Part shown: piece after piece, positions 1 through 9,935 of the stretch | How positions within the stretch are numbered: the first letter of the stretch is position 1 | How the letters are laid out: each line of letters opens with the position of its first letter | Source: Kalmusia sp. IMI 367209 | Taxonomy: Eukaryota > Ascomycota > Dothideomycetes > Pleosporales > Didymosphaeriaceae | Assembly (NCBI GenBank): GCA_027946365.1 | Contig: JAPEUQ010000011.1 | Span: 1,302,001 to 1,366,000 of the forward strand | Direction: 5' to 3' | Length of the DNA: 64,000 bases | Notes under the pieces: generated by a model | Told to the model about the DNA's origin: nothing | What the model saw: the letters and a program-made list of their open reading frames with translations, nothing else | The model's database searches: none | Translations under genes and position numbers: made by a program

Positions 1-112
1 AGAGAGGATCTCGCTCATACTACTGGCCCTAGGGTATCCGATGGAATTAGCATACCGCTGGAATACAATGGGCTCAAGATTGTGAGCTGCTTAGGTTGCT
101 TCCAAGTTCAGC

Positions 113-934
113 CTACCATCGCCCTCTGCCGCGTCCGCGTCCACCCTCACGTCCTCCTCTCCAAAATCCCGACTCCCTGGGCTCCCTGTCCGGAGGCGCT
201 TCGCCTCGACGCCATTCACCGGATGGAACTCCGCTAGCATCCCTCCTTTCATCGAATCGGCCTCCGCCTCTGCCTCCTCCCCTTCCGAATCCGTAGTCTC
301 CGCCTCCTCGCCCGCCGTATCCGTTCGCATAATCCCGACCTCCCCCTCCTCTGCCTCCGTATGCATCGCGCGGCGATGGACCTCCTCGCGCAGGTCCAGT
401 CGATGGAGGCGGCGGCGCAGCTTGTACGCTGCCGTCTGCCAGCGGAGGCAAGATAGCGCATGAAACGTAATCTCCAATGACGAACTTCGCATCTCCGAGA
501 GTTCTATCGGGCTCCCCATCCAATTGCTTGAGTGCCTCGCTCACCTCTACGGTCCTTGGTCCCTCCTCTTCCGCCTCATCTCTTTCACTTCCTGTCTGCG
601 CACCTATAACGACGCTTCCCAGGTCTCTCGACAGGAACCTCGCCGGCGCACCTGGTCGATTCGGCCCGTTCATGTCTCCGTAGACTAGGCGAAAGGCAAT
701 ACGCGTGCCAGCGTATGGTTTCGGAAGTAAGTCCGGTATGGCGCCGAGCAGGAGAGAGCAGAGCTCACTCAGAGTGCACGATTGCCATGTGTAGATTTGA
801 AGGTGGTCTTTGGGAAGGCGGTGGGTGGGATCGAAATCGTCTAGGTGGTGGAAACTGTTTCGCTTGAAGAATAAACGGAGAAAGAACGGGGTCGTGGATT
901 GGCGATCAATTTTGGCGGGGGATGGGGATGACAT
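113..934 (-). CDS. SAP18: SAP18-family protein (Sin3-associated polypeptide p18)
   Basis: Intronless ORF of 273 aa from the first true ATG at 934; the frame continues upstream but only to a TTG. Residues about 15-150 match the SAP18 fold: a TTPFFLRLFFKRNSFH start, the signature HLQIYTWQSCTLSELCSLL, and RDLGSVVIG. SAP18 is known from Sin3-HDAC and ASAP/exon-junction complexes, where it supports transcriptional repression and splicing, so a nuclear role is expected. The C-terminal ~90 residues are a low-complexity Gly/Arg-rich RGG tail (repeated GRGGG and GGRG), typical of RNA-binding tails and common in fungal SAP18 proteins. It is divergent from the splicing factor gene at 1297, sharing a 362-bp intergenic region. 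The family call is firm; the function is inferred from homology. Confidence 0.88.
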   Translation of the reverse strand: MSSPSPAKIDRQSTTPFFLRLFFKRNSFHHLDDFDPTHRLPKDHLQIYTWQSCTLSELCSLLLGAIPDLLPKPYAGTRIAFRLVYGDMNGPNRPGAPARFLSRDLGSVVIGAQTGSERDEAEEEGPRTVEVSEALKQLDGEPDRTLGDAKFVIGDYVSCAILPPLADGSVQAAPPPPSTGPARGGPSPRDAYGGRGGGGRDYANGYGGRGGGDYGFGRGGGRGGGRFDERRDASGVPSGEWRRGEAPPDREPRESGFWRGGREGGRGRGRGRW

Positions 935-1296
935 TGTTGGGTGTTTGGGGAGCTTTGAAGCTCTGTGCGAAGCGCGTTTCGCGTTCAATGGGCGGTGATG
1001 ACGTTCCGAGTTGGACCCGTGGCTCGAATGGAAGTGAGATTGAGAAAAACAGTACGATCAGGGTATTGACAGAGTATCCGTGAGTGCGGACGGTGGAATG
1101 TGAAGTGACCTAGAAACAGAGCTGCTTGTCGCATTGGGAAGCTGCTTTAGCGCGCCGGTGGCGGCAAAACGAATATTCCGGTGCAAGTCAACGAAGGCGC
1201 GTCACTCTTGCTCCTCACTTCACACTATCTAGCATTCAACGCGCCTGCAAACTACTGTGCCCCAATAGCAGGCAGTAATTAAGCATCAGTAACAAC
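935..1296. promoter_or_regulatory. divergent intergenic region between SAP18 and PRP18
   Basis: This 362-bp stretch must hold the promoters and 5' UTRs of both flanking genes. No TATA box is obvious. I see no ORF or repeat in it. Confidence 0.4.
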
Positions 1297-2385
1297 ATGG
1301 ATTTCGCCAAACTGATGTCCGCCCAGATCAAAAAGGGCAAGGATTCAGCACGCCCCGCCGAATCGAGTGACAAGAAATTCTTCAAGCGCAGCGAACTCGA
1401 AGCCCAACGCCAAGCTGCATATCAAGCCGAGCAAGAAGCCGCCGAGAAGGCACGGCAAGAGAAGCTTGCGCGCAAGCGGAAAGCAGAGGAAGAGGAGACA
1501 GCAAAAGAAGAGGAGCGTCGCGAGAAGCGGAGAAAGCTAGCAGAGGAGTCGAAGCGACGGCGGGAAGAAGAGGCTGAAGAAGAGGAGCGCAGGCGGAGAA
1601 AGCGATTGGGGCTCCCAGACCTGCCACCAAAAAAGGCGGAGGGCGAGGACGAGGGCACACCAGTACCAGAAGACGAGGATATAGATGAGGATGAGCTTCT
1701 TGCGAAGCTGAGGGCGCTCGATGAGCCGGCGATACTCTTTGGCGAAACCCACAAGCAGCGGCTGAAGCGTTACAAGAAGCGAGTCGGAGCAGACAGCCTC
1801 AAGGCCATACTAACGGACGGGCCCATACCCACAACGCTGCAGCTCGTGCCTGAGAAGGACATGAAGGTCGAGCTAACCTTACCAAAGAACAAGGATGGTC
1901 GCGAGTTCTTGTTCAGGCAACTCGCGAGCTACTTTACAATGGTGCTGCAGGAGTGGGATGACACACTGGCTCGGCGGACCATCGATGTCAAGAACAGCTA
2001 CCCCGGCAAGCAAGCCTACAGCGCTATGGTGCAAGCCCGCGAGAATCTACGCCCGCTCTTTAAAAAGATGGAAAAGTACGATCTGCCCGACCATATGCTA
2101 GAACCGGTGGTAGAAATCGTGCATGCGGCGCAGGAGCGAAGATATGTTGATGCGAACGATGGCTATTTGAGGCTGAGTATCGGAAAGGCGGCATGGCCGA
2201 TCGGTGTCACCATGGTGGGTATTCACGAGCGAAGTGCACGAGAGAAATTACACGAGAGCGACAAGAATGCAGCGCACATCATGAGTGACGAAATTACCAG
2301 AAAGTATTTGCAGAGTATCAAGCGGTGCTTGAGTTTTGCGCAGACAAGGTGGCCACCGACAGACCAATTGCAGCTGATGGGTTGA
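1297..2385 (+). CDS. PRP18: pre-mRNA-splicing factor 18
   Basis: Single-exon gene of 362 aa starting at an ATG preceded by AACAAC. Residues 1-~130 are a charged Lys/Glu/Arg helical region with an FFKRSELE motif near residue 28, as in the N-terminal PRP4-like part of Prp18. Residues ~190-350 carry the conserved Prp18 domain, with the characteristic GREFLFRQLASYF, SYPGKQAYSAM, NDGYLRLSIGKAAWPIGVTM and HIMSDEITRKYLQSIKR. Prp18 acts in the second catalytic step of splicing with Slu7, stabilising the U5 snRNP and 3' splice site. The length is normal for the family and I see no disruption. Confidence 0.95.
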   Translation: MDFAKLMSAQIKKGKDSARPAESSDKKFFKRSELEAQRQAAYQAEQEAAEKARQEKLARKRKAEEEETAKEEERREKRRKLAEESKRRREEEAEEEERRRRKRLGLPDLPPKKAEGEDEGTPVPEDEDIDEDELLAKLRALDEPAILFGETHKQRLKRYKKRVGADSLKAILTDGPIPTTLQLVPEKDMKVELTLPKNKDGREFLFRQLASYFTMVLQEWDDTLARRTIDVKNSYPGKQAYSAMVQARENLRPLFKKMEKYDLPDHMLEPVVEIVHAAQERRYVDANDGYLRLSIGKAAWPIGVTMVGIHERSAREKLHESDKNAAHIMSDEITRKYLQSIKRCLSFAQTRWPPTDQLQLMG

Positions 2386-2559
2386 GGCGACAGAGAGGAA
2401 TTTAAGGATAAAGTCTTGCTCTTGACGTCCTAGCATCCTCGGAAGCGTTTATAGCGGGATAATGCATGTTTAGACATGACTATACCATCTCGCAAAGAGA
2501 GAGTCGAAGCTTTTGACCAATACCTGACAGAACTACAGGCTATCATCGTCATCATCAAT

Positions 2560-2594
<35 letters not shown>

Positions 2595-2965
2595 TAGGCT
2601 ACCTCACTCAGATAGAGATAGGCGAAGAACTAGTGAGCGAGACGCTTGTCCAAAAGCGCTTTTATATTCGGGCATGTTGGTTTTGAGTTACGTTTTTCGC
2701 TCCCAAAAAGACCGGCATTTGTGATAGTAGAAATATGTCCATGCATCTTACCTGGATAAAGGAATTGAAAACTGCGCTTTCCCTACCTAGGCTCCCCGCT
2801 TTGACACGGAAGTGACGCGCGTTCATGTGCGGGGCATACTCACCACATGTCTACCCATCCAATCGCGCCCAACACTACCCTACACAGACCGAACTCGGCG
2901 TCCTAAAGAGCAGCTCGTTACGCTCCATAAAGTGTTTCTTATCCCTGGCGTGCGCCGGTACTGAG
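2386..2965. other. intergenic: PRP18 3' end and DML1 promoter
   Basis: 580 bp without a supported gene. It holds a trinucleotide microsatellite (2560-2597). The ORFs here have no coding character. Confidence 0.4.
2560..2597. repeat. trinucleotide microsatellite (AGC)n-(AGT)n
   Basis: About six AGC units run directly into about six AGT units, a compound triplet repeat lying between two genes. The clean junction suggests a single C-to-T change that then expanded. Confidence 0.9.
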
Positions 2966-4966
2966 ATGCACGAGATTGTCACTCTTCAATTCGGCCAGCA
3001 GAGCAACTACCTTGGCACCCATTTTTGGAACACTCAGGTATGTTTAAATAAAAGCATCTATGATCATTCGCTCCGAGCCACTTCTGCTTTATTATATTCA
3101 TTAGCCGTATTGTCTCCGATAGCCATCTGAGCGGATTTACTGCCCGTAGCTCAGCACAAGAATTTTTTTTCGCTTCCATTGTTTGGCGTTGGGGCTTCAA
3201 CAGTCCACCTCACGACTCCATCTCTGCCATTGCTTCATTGACTTAACTCTACTTGAAGGAATCTTACTTCACCTATCCATCTGAGCCTGAATCACCTGTC
3301 AACCATGATATCCACTTCCGAGCTGGCATTGCCCCAGATGGATCGGATACGTTCACGCCACGAACACTCATATACGACCTTAAAGGTGCTTTTGGGAGCA
3401 TGAGGAAGGTCAATGCCCTCTACGAACCTGAGGAAGATGCCAACGTCGAACGGTCTGGCGTTTGGCCATCAAAGCCGATTATTCAACGCTCTGCACCGAT
3501 ACAAGAATCCTCATATCAGACACACCTCGATGCTGGATTAGACCCTCCTCCGCTTACTACCTCGACTGTTCGGTACTGGTCTGATTACTCCCGGGTCTAC
3601 TACCATCCAAAGTCATTGATACAACTATCCGAGTTCGATGTAAATGACAGCCTAATGCCTTTTGAGAAGTGGCAAGTTGGCATGGAATTTTTTGAGAAAC
3701 TTGAAAGAGACGTTGATCTAGTTGACCGGGATCTAAGACCATTTGTCGAAGAGTGCGATGGCATGCAAGGTCTTCAAATCATCACTGGCGTAGATGATGC
3801 CTGGGGAGGATGGGCCAGCGGGTGGCTAGAACGACTGCGCGATGAGTACGGAAAGCTGAGTATCTGGACGTGGGGTCTTGGAGATCAAGGAGGAAATTTG
3901 TCCACAACGAGGGACAGACGGCTACAGCAGATCGAAAACTCATCACGATCACTTCACACGCTCGCTGAGCAGTCTTCGGTATACATACCAATCTCGAATA
4001 TACCAATCAGCATCCCGTCATATCTCTCATTGAAGAGCACCTCACAATGGCACACCGGGGCGCTTCAAGCAGTAGCTATGGAGAGCATGACGATATCCTC
4101 CCGCCTGAAATCTGCTGTTAGCGGCCGAGGAACTCTTCAGGATCTCGAAGAGACATTCAATAGCACAGGAAAGCGCCGTATCGCTAAGCTGGAAATGAGC
4201 CTTGCAGATCCAGACGTGTTGTCAGAAAAAGCATCGGCACAAATCGCTCATGCTGAGAAAGCGGGCTCCACCACGTCGCATCGAACAAGCGAAGCAGATG
4301 AACAATTGACCAAGTTCGATGTTGATTCTTTCACAAAGGACTACAGGATTGGGGCGTTACGGCCAACAAGGCGAGACCACGTCTTCGGCAGGGCGGAAGC
4401 AGCACGAGGCGATTGGAATGTTCTCGAGGACCGTGATCCTAACGACAGGTTCGGCGAAGGACCAGTTGTGCAAAGGTACGTTGCCCCCACAGACCCGCTC
4501 GTTATGATATCATTTGCCCATCTTAGCACGCGTGGGCACCGAGTACAGAGACCGAGAGACGAGTCAGCCGTCAACAACCCGTCGTGCTATCGGAATACGG
4601 GTCACGATGACTGTGAAGTCTCTAACCGAATGCCTCATGCTAGCGATTCATGAATAGTGTCTGTGGAAGATAGCTAATCATCACTCATACAGGTTCGTCG
4701 CGCCGCTACTCTTCCCGCTTCTCGATAGCTTCCCGGCATCGATATTTGACATGGGCACCGGAGAAGGCCATAAAGTCGCCGTACACACGGGCCTTACGAC
4801 CAGCACAGCAGTTGCCGACCAGGTGCGGGCGGTTGAACAGATTGTGCGTCGCATGCATATGGTCGGTGTTGATGAGCGCGAGACAATCTGTAATGGGCTG
4901 CAGAGCATGGCGGAGGAATACGATGAAGGTTGGGATAGTGGAAGCGACAGCGATGCGGACGACTAA
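2966..4966 (+). CDS. DML1: DML1/Misato homologue, tubulin-like mitochondrial segregation protein
   Basis: Three exons: 2966-3037, 3259-4475 and 4693-4966, giving about 520 aa. Exon 1 encodes MHEIVTLQFGQQSNYLGTHF, the N-terminal signature of Misato/DML1. Exon 2 starts ESYFTY and continues with HDIHFRAGI and the TLIYDLKGAFGS motif. The junctions are in phase (0, then 2). The C-terminus is acidic (WDSGSDSDADD). The family has a tubulin/FtsZ-related N-terminal segment and is known from yeast Dml1 to be needed for mitochondrial DNA inheritance and mitochondrial morphology. The 221-nt first intron is long for this window. Splice sites are by eye; the family call is strong. Confidence 0.9.
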
Positions 4967-6443
4967 GACCCCGGTTGGACCGGCAACCACCTTCTCCGGC
5001 ATGACCATGATGTGTATTTTGTGAGCGCCCAGTCTCACAGCAGGCATATTCGCCTTGTTATCAATATATGCACCCCTTGCCCAGTTCCCCCCGCCGTCAC
5101 TTACGATCTCGGATTGGCCTTGCCGGGCATCTCGCCTGTTGCTGCCAGCAGGCCAAGATCCCGGCCCCTACACCGCTCGGCACGCCGCAAGCCTATCGAT
5201 AGCGGCGGAACCTGGACGTCCCAATACTTGATGCTGCGTCATGTCGTTCGCTCGTTCCATGCTTTTGGGCGCCTGTCAGAGGAAATTCGCTCCCAGTATC
5301 TGGTCGTGTGTAGTAGGACCGACGTTCGGTCACTCTCGAAACTCTATCGCTGCGTTCTCGTCGGTTGGATGCACGCAGCGCCATGGCTTGCAAAAGCAGA
5401 GACATGTCTCGAGCGTTGCGTGCGCATCCGGTGGCATGGGCCGTTACGGTATCGCATAGTCATCGACTCGGCACAGCGCCGAAGCCATGGTGCAGACGAC
5501 CGTGGGTTGTGCTCCGTACGCTCTGATTTTGCGAAACAGTAGCCGACCGGCTGTCGACGGATGAGAGCTAGACTGACAAGACGATCCTTGTGAACGACTT
5601 GTGAAAGTTTCCAGTCCGTGCTGTCCCTTGTGCCGAGAAAGTTCCTATCGTCAGAGGGCTGCTAGCTGCATGCTCAGTCAGATCGGCCAACGCTTGGGTG
5701 GACCTCCGTCAGAGACGACTCGATGGCGGCGGCAACGGCTGCAGGAACAAGCCAGAGGCTGCGCGGGAGAGGGGGGGTAGCTCGGCCTACCTCTCCCAGG
5801 GGCGAGGTGCAGCAGTACAGCTCACCGTACGTCGTCACGGCGATGCTGTCTAGACTTCGCGACGAGTGCGACATTCAACAAAGGACTTTGGCAGTGATAT
5901 CATGGCGGAGGCTGGCGGGGCCACGGCACGCAAGCGAGCGCGTTACGGCAGGATTTCCAGCCTCACCACCGGCCAACCGCGTCGCGCAAAGTCAGCGCAC
6001 AGGGCCGCATCCATGCGTTTCGATAAAGAGCCCTGCGAAGATCGCCATGGTGTGCCGTGGGCGTTGACTACGGGCGGCACGAACAGCATCGTGCCTCCGA
6101 CCTGAAGCCCCGCGATACTGCACCCCGCCATCGCGATGGCCACCACTCATGAAGCCAGCCGTCGCGCGACATGGCGCCGTTCGCGCACATGCGAAAAGCC
6201 TCCGCTCCCTCAACGGCGCAACGTGTATGTGCTGACGAACGAGCGCGCCGATGGGGTGTGACAGCCCGACACAGCGCGCGCACCGGGCGAGTGAGCGCAG
6301 GTCCTAACGACGCTGGAAGCGGCAGCTGGCAACTTTGCTCGGGCGATCACACTCAACAAAGAAGAGATATCGAAGCTGATGCAGATCGCAGTGCTACTAT
6401 TTTCGTTGCCCAAGTTTTGCTCGGGCCCGTGCAGGGCTTCCGA

Positions 6444-6908
6444 CTAGCAGATGCCCGCCTTGTATTCTTGCATCATAGCGAGGGCTCGCGCGACTTCAGA
6501 GCGTTCAGTCGTGATGCGTTCTGGTGGGTCGACGGACTGATGGGGTTGATTCCTCGCCATTTGCTGCTGACATTGTGTGTGGTGTTCATCCTGGATCTTC
6601 AGAAGATCCTCCGGCGAATTGAGCTGCAGCATGTACTCGGGATGGCAGGGACCAGCCGCCTTCAACTTCTTCTTTTTTGCGATTTGCAGAAAGCTGCAAG
6701 AATGTGTCCAACCGCGGCCCCAGCCATAGCGTAGTGCTTTTCATCATAGTAAGCCGTATGCAGCGCTTGAGCTGGCATCACTGATCCGGGAGCTTCGGTG
6801 AGCCCCATGTTGCCAGGGCAGCGCCCGCCTATCGGAGATCAAGCTCAGTATCGAATTGCCCAGTTTGTCGACCTCAGTCCACCGGTCGTAGCTCGGAGCT
6901 CCAGTCAT
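6444..6908 (-). pseudogene. possible decayed minus-strand gene with two frame breaks
   Basis: On the minus strand an ATG at 6908 opens a segment MTGAPSYDRWTEVDKLGNS. The plausible reading then moves to a second frame (HTAYYDEKHYAMAGAAVGHI) and, at an A-rich run near 6675, to a third (CHPEYMLQLNSPEDLLKIQ, ending at 6444). One extra C near 6825 and one missing A in the run near 6675 would join all three into one protein of about 150 aa. I do not recognise the family. It could instead be a coincidence of GC-rich sequence, or a real gene with unrecognised introns, so this is a weak call. Confidence 0.25.
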
Positions 6909-7232
6909 ACGAGAGCTCGCTCCATGCCTAAGCCCAACACCACCCCACCGATACGGGTAGGACTCGACGAAGCGGCCTCCAAGCTTCGCTTGGCATATGC
7001 AACCCTGCCGTTTCCACAGCAGAAGTCGTTGCTAGGATCAGACTCTTCAGAAGGCTGGTCATGCATCGTTAGCTCCCCTCGTGCAGTTTATATGGGCTTG
7101 CCCGCCCTCGTCTCGTCGTCTTTTGAGCCTCACCTCGCACAAGTGATTTGAGATCGACCCAACCTCTGGCCATCTCTCCCAGCCTCTCCAACGGTCGCAA
7201 CTCGCTCGCTACGGTTGCACTGTACCCTTCGT

Positions 7233-7239
7233 TATATAT
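7233..7239 (+). promoter_or_regulatory. TATA-like box of the Tyr/Pro-rich gene
   Basis: TATATAT lies 61-67 nt upstream of the ATG at 7300, a plausible core promoter position if the 5' UTR is short. Confidence 0.4.
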
Positions 7240-7299
7240 CTCGGCTCCCCATCAACCATCCTGTCGCTGTCAAGCTAGTCATCCATTGACTGAAGAAAC

Positions 7300-8502
7300 A
7301 TGAGGACTACTCTCTCCATCGTCGCCCTTGTGGGCTCTGTCTCTGCTGGGTACGGTGGTTACGGAACGGGCTACAGCTCGCCCGCGTACACCCCTCCAGC
7401 ATACAGCGCTCCTCCAGTATACAGTGCTTCGACACCCGAGTACTCTGTTCCGGAATACTCTGTATGTATCACTCCTCCCATCGTTGGCATCATCCAGACT
7501 GACCCAATCAAAGACCCCGGCGCCGCCCGCGTCTTACCCGGTGTCGACTCCTGAGTATTCGGTAAGTCACATGATGAATGTGCCGCAAATATACACGGTG
7601 AACTAACAGATGAAAAAGACCCCGGCTCCTCCGGCATCCTATCCTGTGTACACGCCGCCTGCCTATTCCCCAAGCAGCGTCTACACTCCCCCGCCGTACA
7701 ACACTCCCCCACCATACACCCCTCCTGCGTACACGCCTCCTGCTTACACGCCGGCTCCTGTAGGTTTAATCACTTTCTTCTTTCCTAATCATAGGAAGGA
7801 ATCACCATCGAAGAACAACACGCTAACATGCCATAGCCTGCAAACTACTCCACTGCTCCGCCGTACACTCCGGCCCCTCCCCCATCATACAGCGCTGCTC
7901 CTCCCCATCATACAGTGCTGTTCCTCCCCCATCCTATAGCGCTGCTCCTCCCCATCCTACAGTGCTGCCCCACCACCATCTTACAGCGCTCCTCCCCACC
8001 ATCTTACTCTGCCTCTCCTCCTCCCTACACCCCGGCCCCTCCGCCATCGTACCCTACGGCTCCCCCGCCATCTTACAGCACGTTCGTTCCTCCTCCGCCG
8101 TACTTTAATTCCTCAGTCCCGTCGTACTCTACCGTCACCACCGTCATCACCACCAAGACTACCGTGACCATCCCGTACACGACTGTTTACAGCAGCGGTT
8201 ACGAGACCCCGGGTACGACATCGACTTACTCGACCACTGTCATCACCACCGTCATCACCACGGCTTATCCTGTGGCGCCTACCACGCTCATCCCTGGCCC
8301 GTCCGGCTACCCGCCGGCTCCCCCGCCAGAGGCTACTCCTGTCGTTCCTTCGGGCACTGCTGTACCTCCTCCCGAGACGCCCGGCTATGCCACTCCCACG
8401 CCGACGCCGTCGTCGCCTGCCGAGTTCCCTGGTGCCGCTTCGGCCCAGAAGCCCATCATGGCCCTCGTTGCCGGTGCGTTGGCGCTCGCCGCTTTGGCAT
8501 AA
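7300..8502 (+). CDS. Tyr/Pro-rich secreted cell-surface protein, probably GPI-anchored
   Basis: Four exons in phase 0: 7300-7461, 7514-7561, 7619-7759 and 7837-8502, about 338 aa. It begins with a short signal peptide (MRTTLSIVALVGSVSAG). Most of the protein is tandem repeats of the type YTPPAYS, PPPYTP and PPSYSA. Next comes a Ser/Thr/Val stretch (YSTVTTVITTKTTVTIPYTT) typical of fungal wall proteins. The end is a hydrophobic tail after a small-residue site (GAASAQ then ALVAGALALAALA), the pattern of a GPI-attachment signal. Each short exon ends inside the same YS/PAP repeat, suggesting growth by repeat duplication. In exon 4, three repeat units each lack one C, so about 30 residues between ~7904 and ~7995 are read in another frame before the frame is restored. 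No named family; a wall-structural or adhesion role is inferred. Confidence 0.7.
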
Positions 8503-9935
8503 GCGGAGTCTTCACTTCTCGGCTGTATAATTTAACATTTCTACACTCTCCTTTGACGTGTCCAGCAACACGCAATTAACGGCCCTTTTTTACGAATTTA
8601 ATGGTATGATATCGGACGATGAATACAACAGGCACTCCTTAGATAGACCGAGTACGGCACACGCTCATTGGAAATTGGGTCGAGATGGGATTGGGAGTCT
8701 GGTGCAGGACGGGGAACATGGGGATAGAGATGGGTGGATACCTTTGGATGGAGGGGGACATTAATGTTTGAAAGCTTCTCAGTATATGTAGTTGAGCTTG
8801 CTCGAGCGTAATACGAGGATTATTTGACTTGGCAATCTGCGCTGTTGCTTCCTACGTTCCCGATGATGGTGCCAATCGGTGAAGGTTCGCGTCCCGACTA
8901 AGACGCGGCGCATTATTGGTACTACGAGATGCCGCAGCACCACAGATGCACATGGACATGGCAGAAGGAGTGAAACGAAGGAGCGTATCTGCAAGCCGGG
9001 GAAAGGCTTTGAGCCACCCGAACTGGTCGGAAAGAACACACGATATGAAGCCCCAATCAGCATCAGTCCCGGACATAAGATGCCAGTCGGCGACATCAAT
9101 TGGCACAACGCAAACGATTTCGATCGTAAACCGGTGTTCAAAGACGTCCCTCGTACCCCATTCATGTTCTCTTACTCTTTTTCTCCTCCCTCTCTCTCTT
9201 TCGCCCCGCACCATGTTGCTGCCTTGTTTCTCGCCTTTGGAAGTGCTGAACCGGTGAAGGACGCGTCGGACCAATCAGAACGCGGCGTGGCTGCCACTTT
9301 GTTTCTGCCCACGCCGCGGGCGCAAACACCGTGTCCGTCCGTCGCATCGTCAGTCGGATCGTCCGTCCAAGCCGTCCGTCGCACGGCTGCAGCTCTTCCT
9401 TCGCCTTCACGCAGCAAGCCGTAAGTAAGAAAAAAAAAAGGTCACCGCCAGCTGCTGTCCGGCGTCCCACACGCAAGTCACGCTGCGTCCTCAGTGCAAC
9501 ACGACGCGCGGGGTAACGAGGCAACCAGCATGCCGACGACTCGAGCAATCAGCCAGCACTGCTCATAAGCGGCCCCCCCTCATCGCCCTCGTTCTCAATC
9601 TCTGCTGGACGACGCTCGTAGTTCGTTTTGCGGCGACATTACCGGTATACCACTCGCTTATTTGCCGGTCAGTGGCCAGAAGCGTCGTTGGTGCCATAGC
9701 ATAGTAGGCCCGCTATGCTCAGTAGCTGTTCTTGCTTGACCGGACCTGCAGGTGCCACTTGGCGGCCCCCTCGCTGCGTGATCGCCTTCACCGGAAACCT
9801 ACGAAGGGGGGGAGGGTTCCCTTTAAGCATATCGCACGCTGCTTTGCCTCTTGCAAAGGGGCCGTTGATAGTTTTCTCCTAGCTGCTTCGCAGGCTCGAA
9901 GCGTGTATATGTGTGCGTGTGTGGACGCTGCAGTC
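8503..9935. other. intergenic interval
   Basis: 1.4 kb between the surface-protein gene and the aminopeptidase gene. Open frames occur on both strands but overlap each other and show no family resemblance. There are pyrimidine-rich tracts near 9175-9215 and an A-run at 9430, likely promoter or UTR. Nothing else is supported. Confidence 0.4.

Larger units (their letters stand above)
4967..7299. other. GC-rich gene-poor interval
   Basis: 2.3 kb with many overlapping open frames on both strands, as expected from GC-rich DNA with few stop codons. None shows a recognisable domain. The only stretch with protein-like character is on the minus strand at about 6444-6908 and is listed separately. The last ~100 bases contain the TATA-like promoter of the gene at 7300. 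Confidence 0.4.

Noticed and set aside
1382..1754. minus-strand ORFs opposite PRP18
   Set aside because: Antisense shadows of the Lys/Glu/Arg-rich coding region.
5012..5542. 176-codon plus-strand ORF after DML1
   Set aside because: No family, Arg/Ser-rich random composition, and overlapping frames on both strands.
6171..6734. 187-codon plus-strand ORF
   Set aside because: GC-rich background. It is antisense to a more protein-like minus-strand segment and shows no domain.
9732..9935. upstream extension of the prolidase ORF
   Set aside because: Family proteins start near [15 protein letters not shown]; the upstream sequence is Cys/Arg-rich with no similarity.
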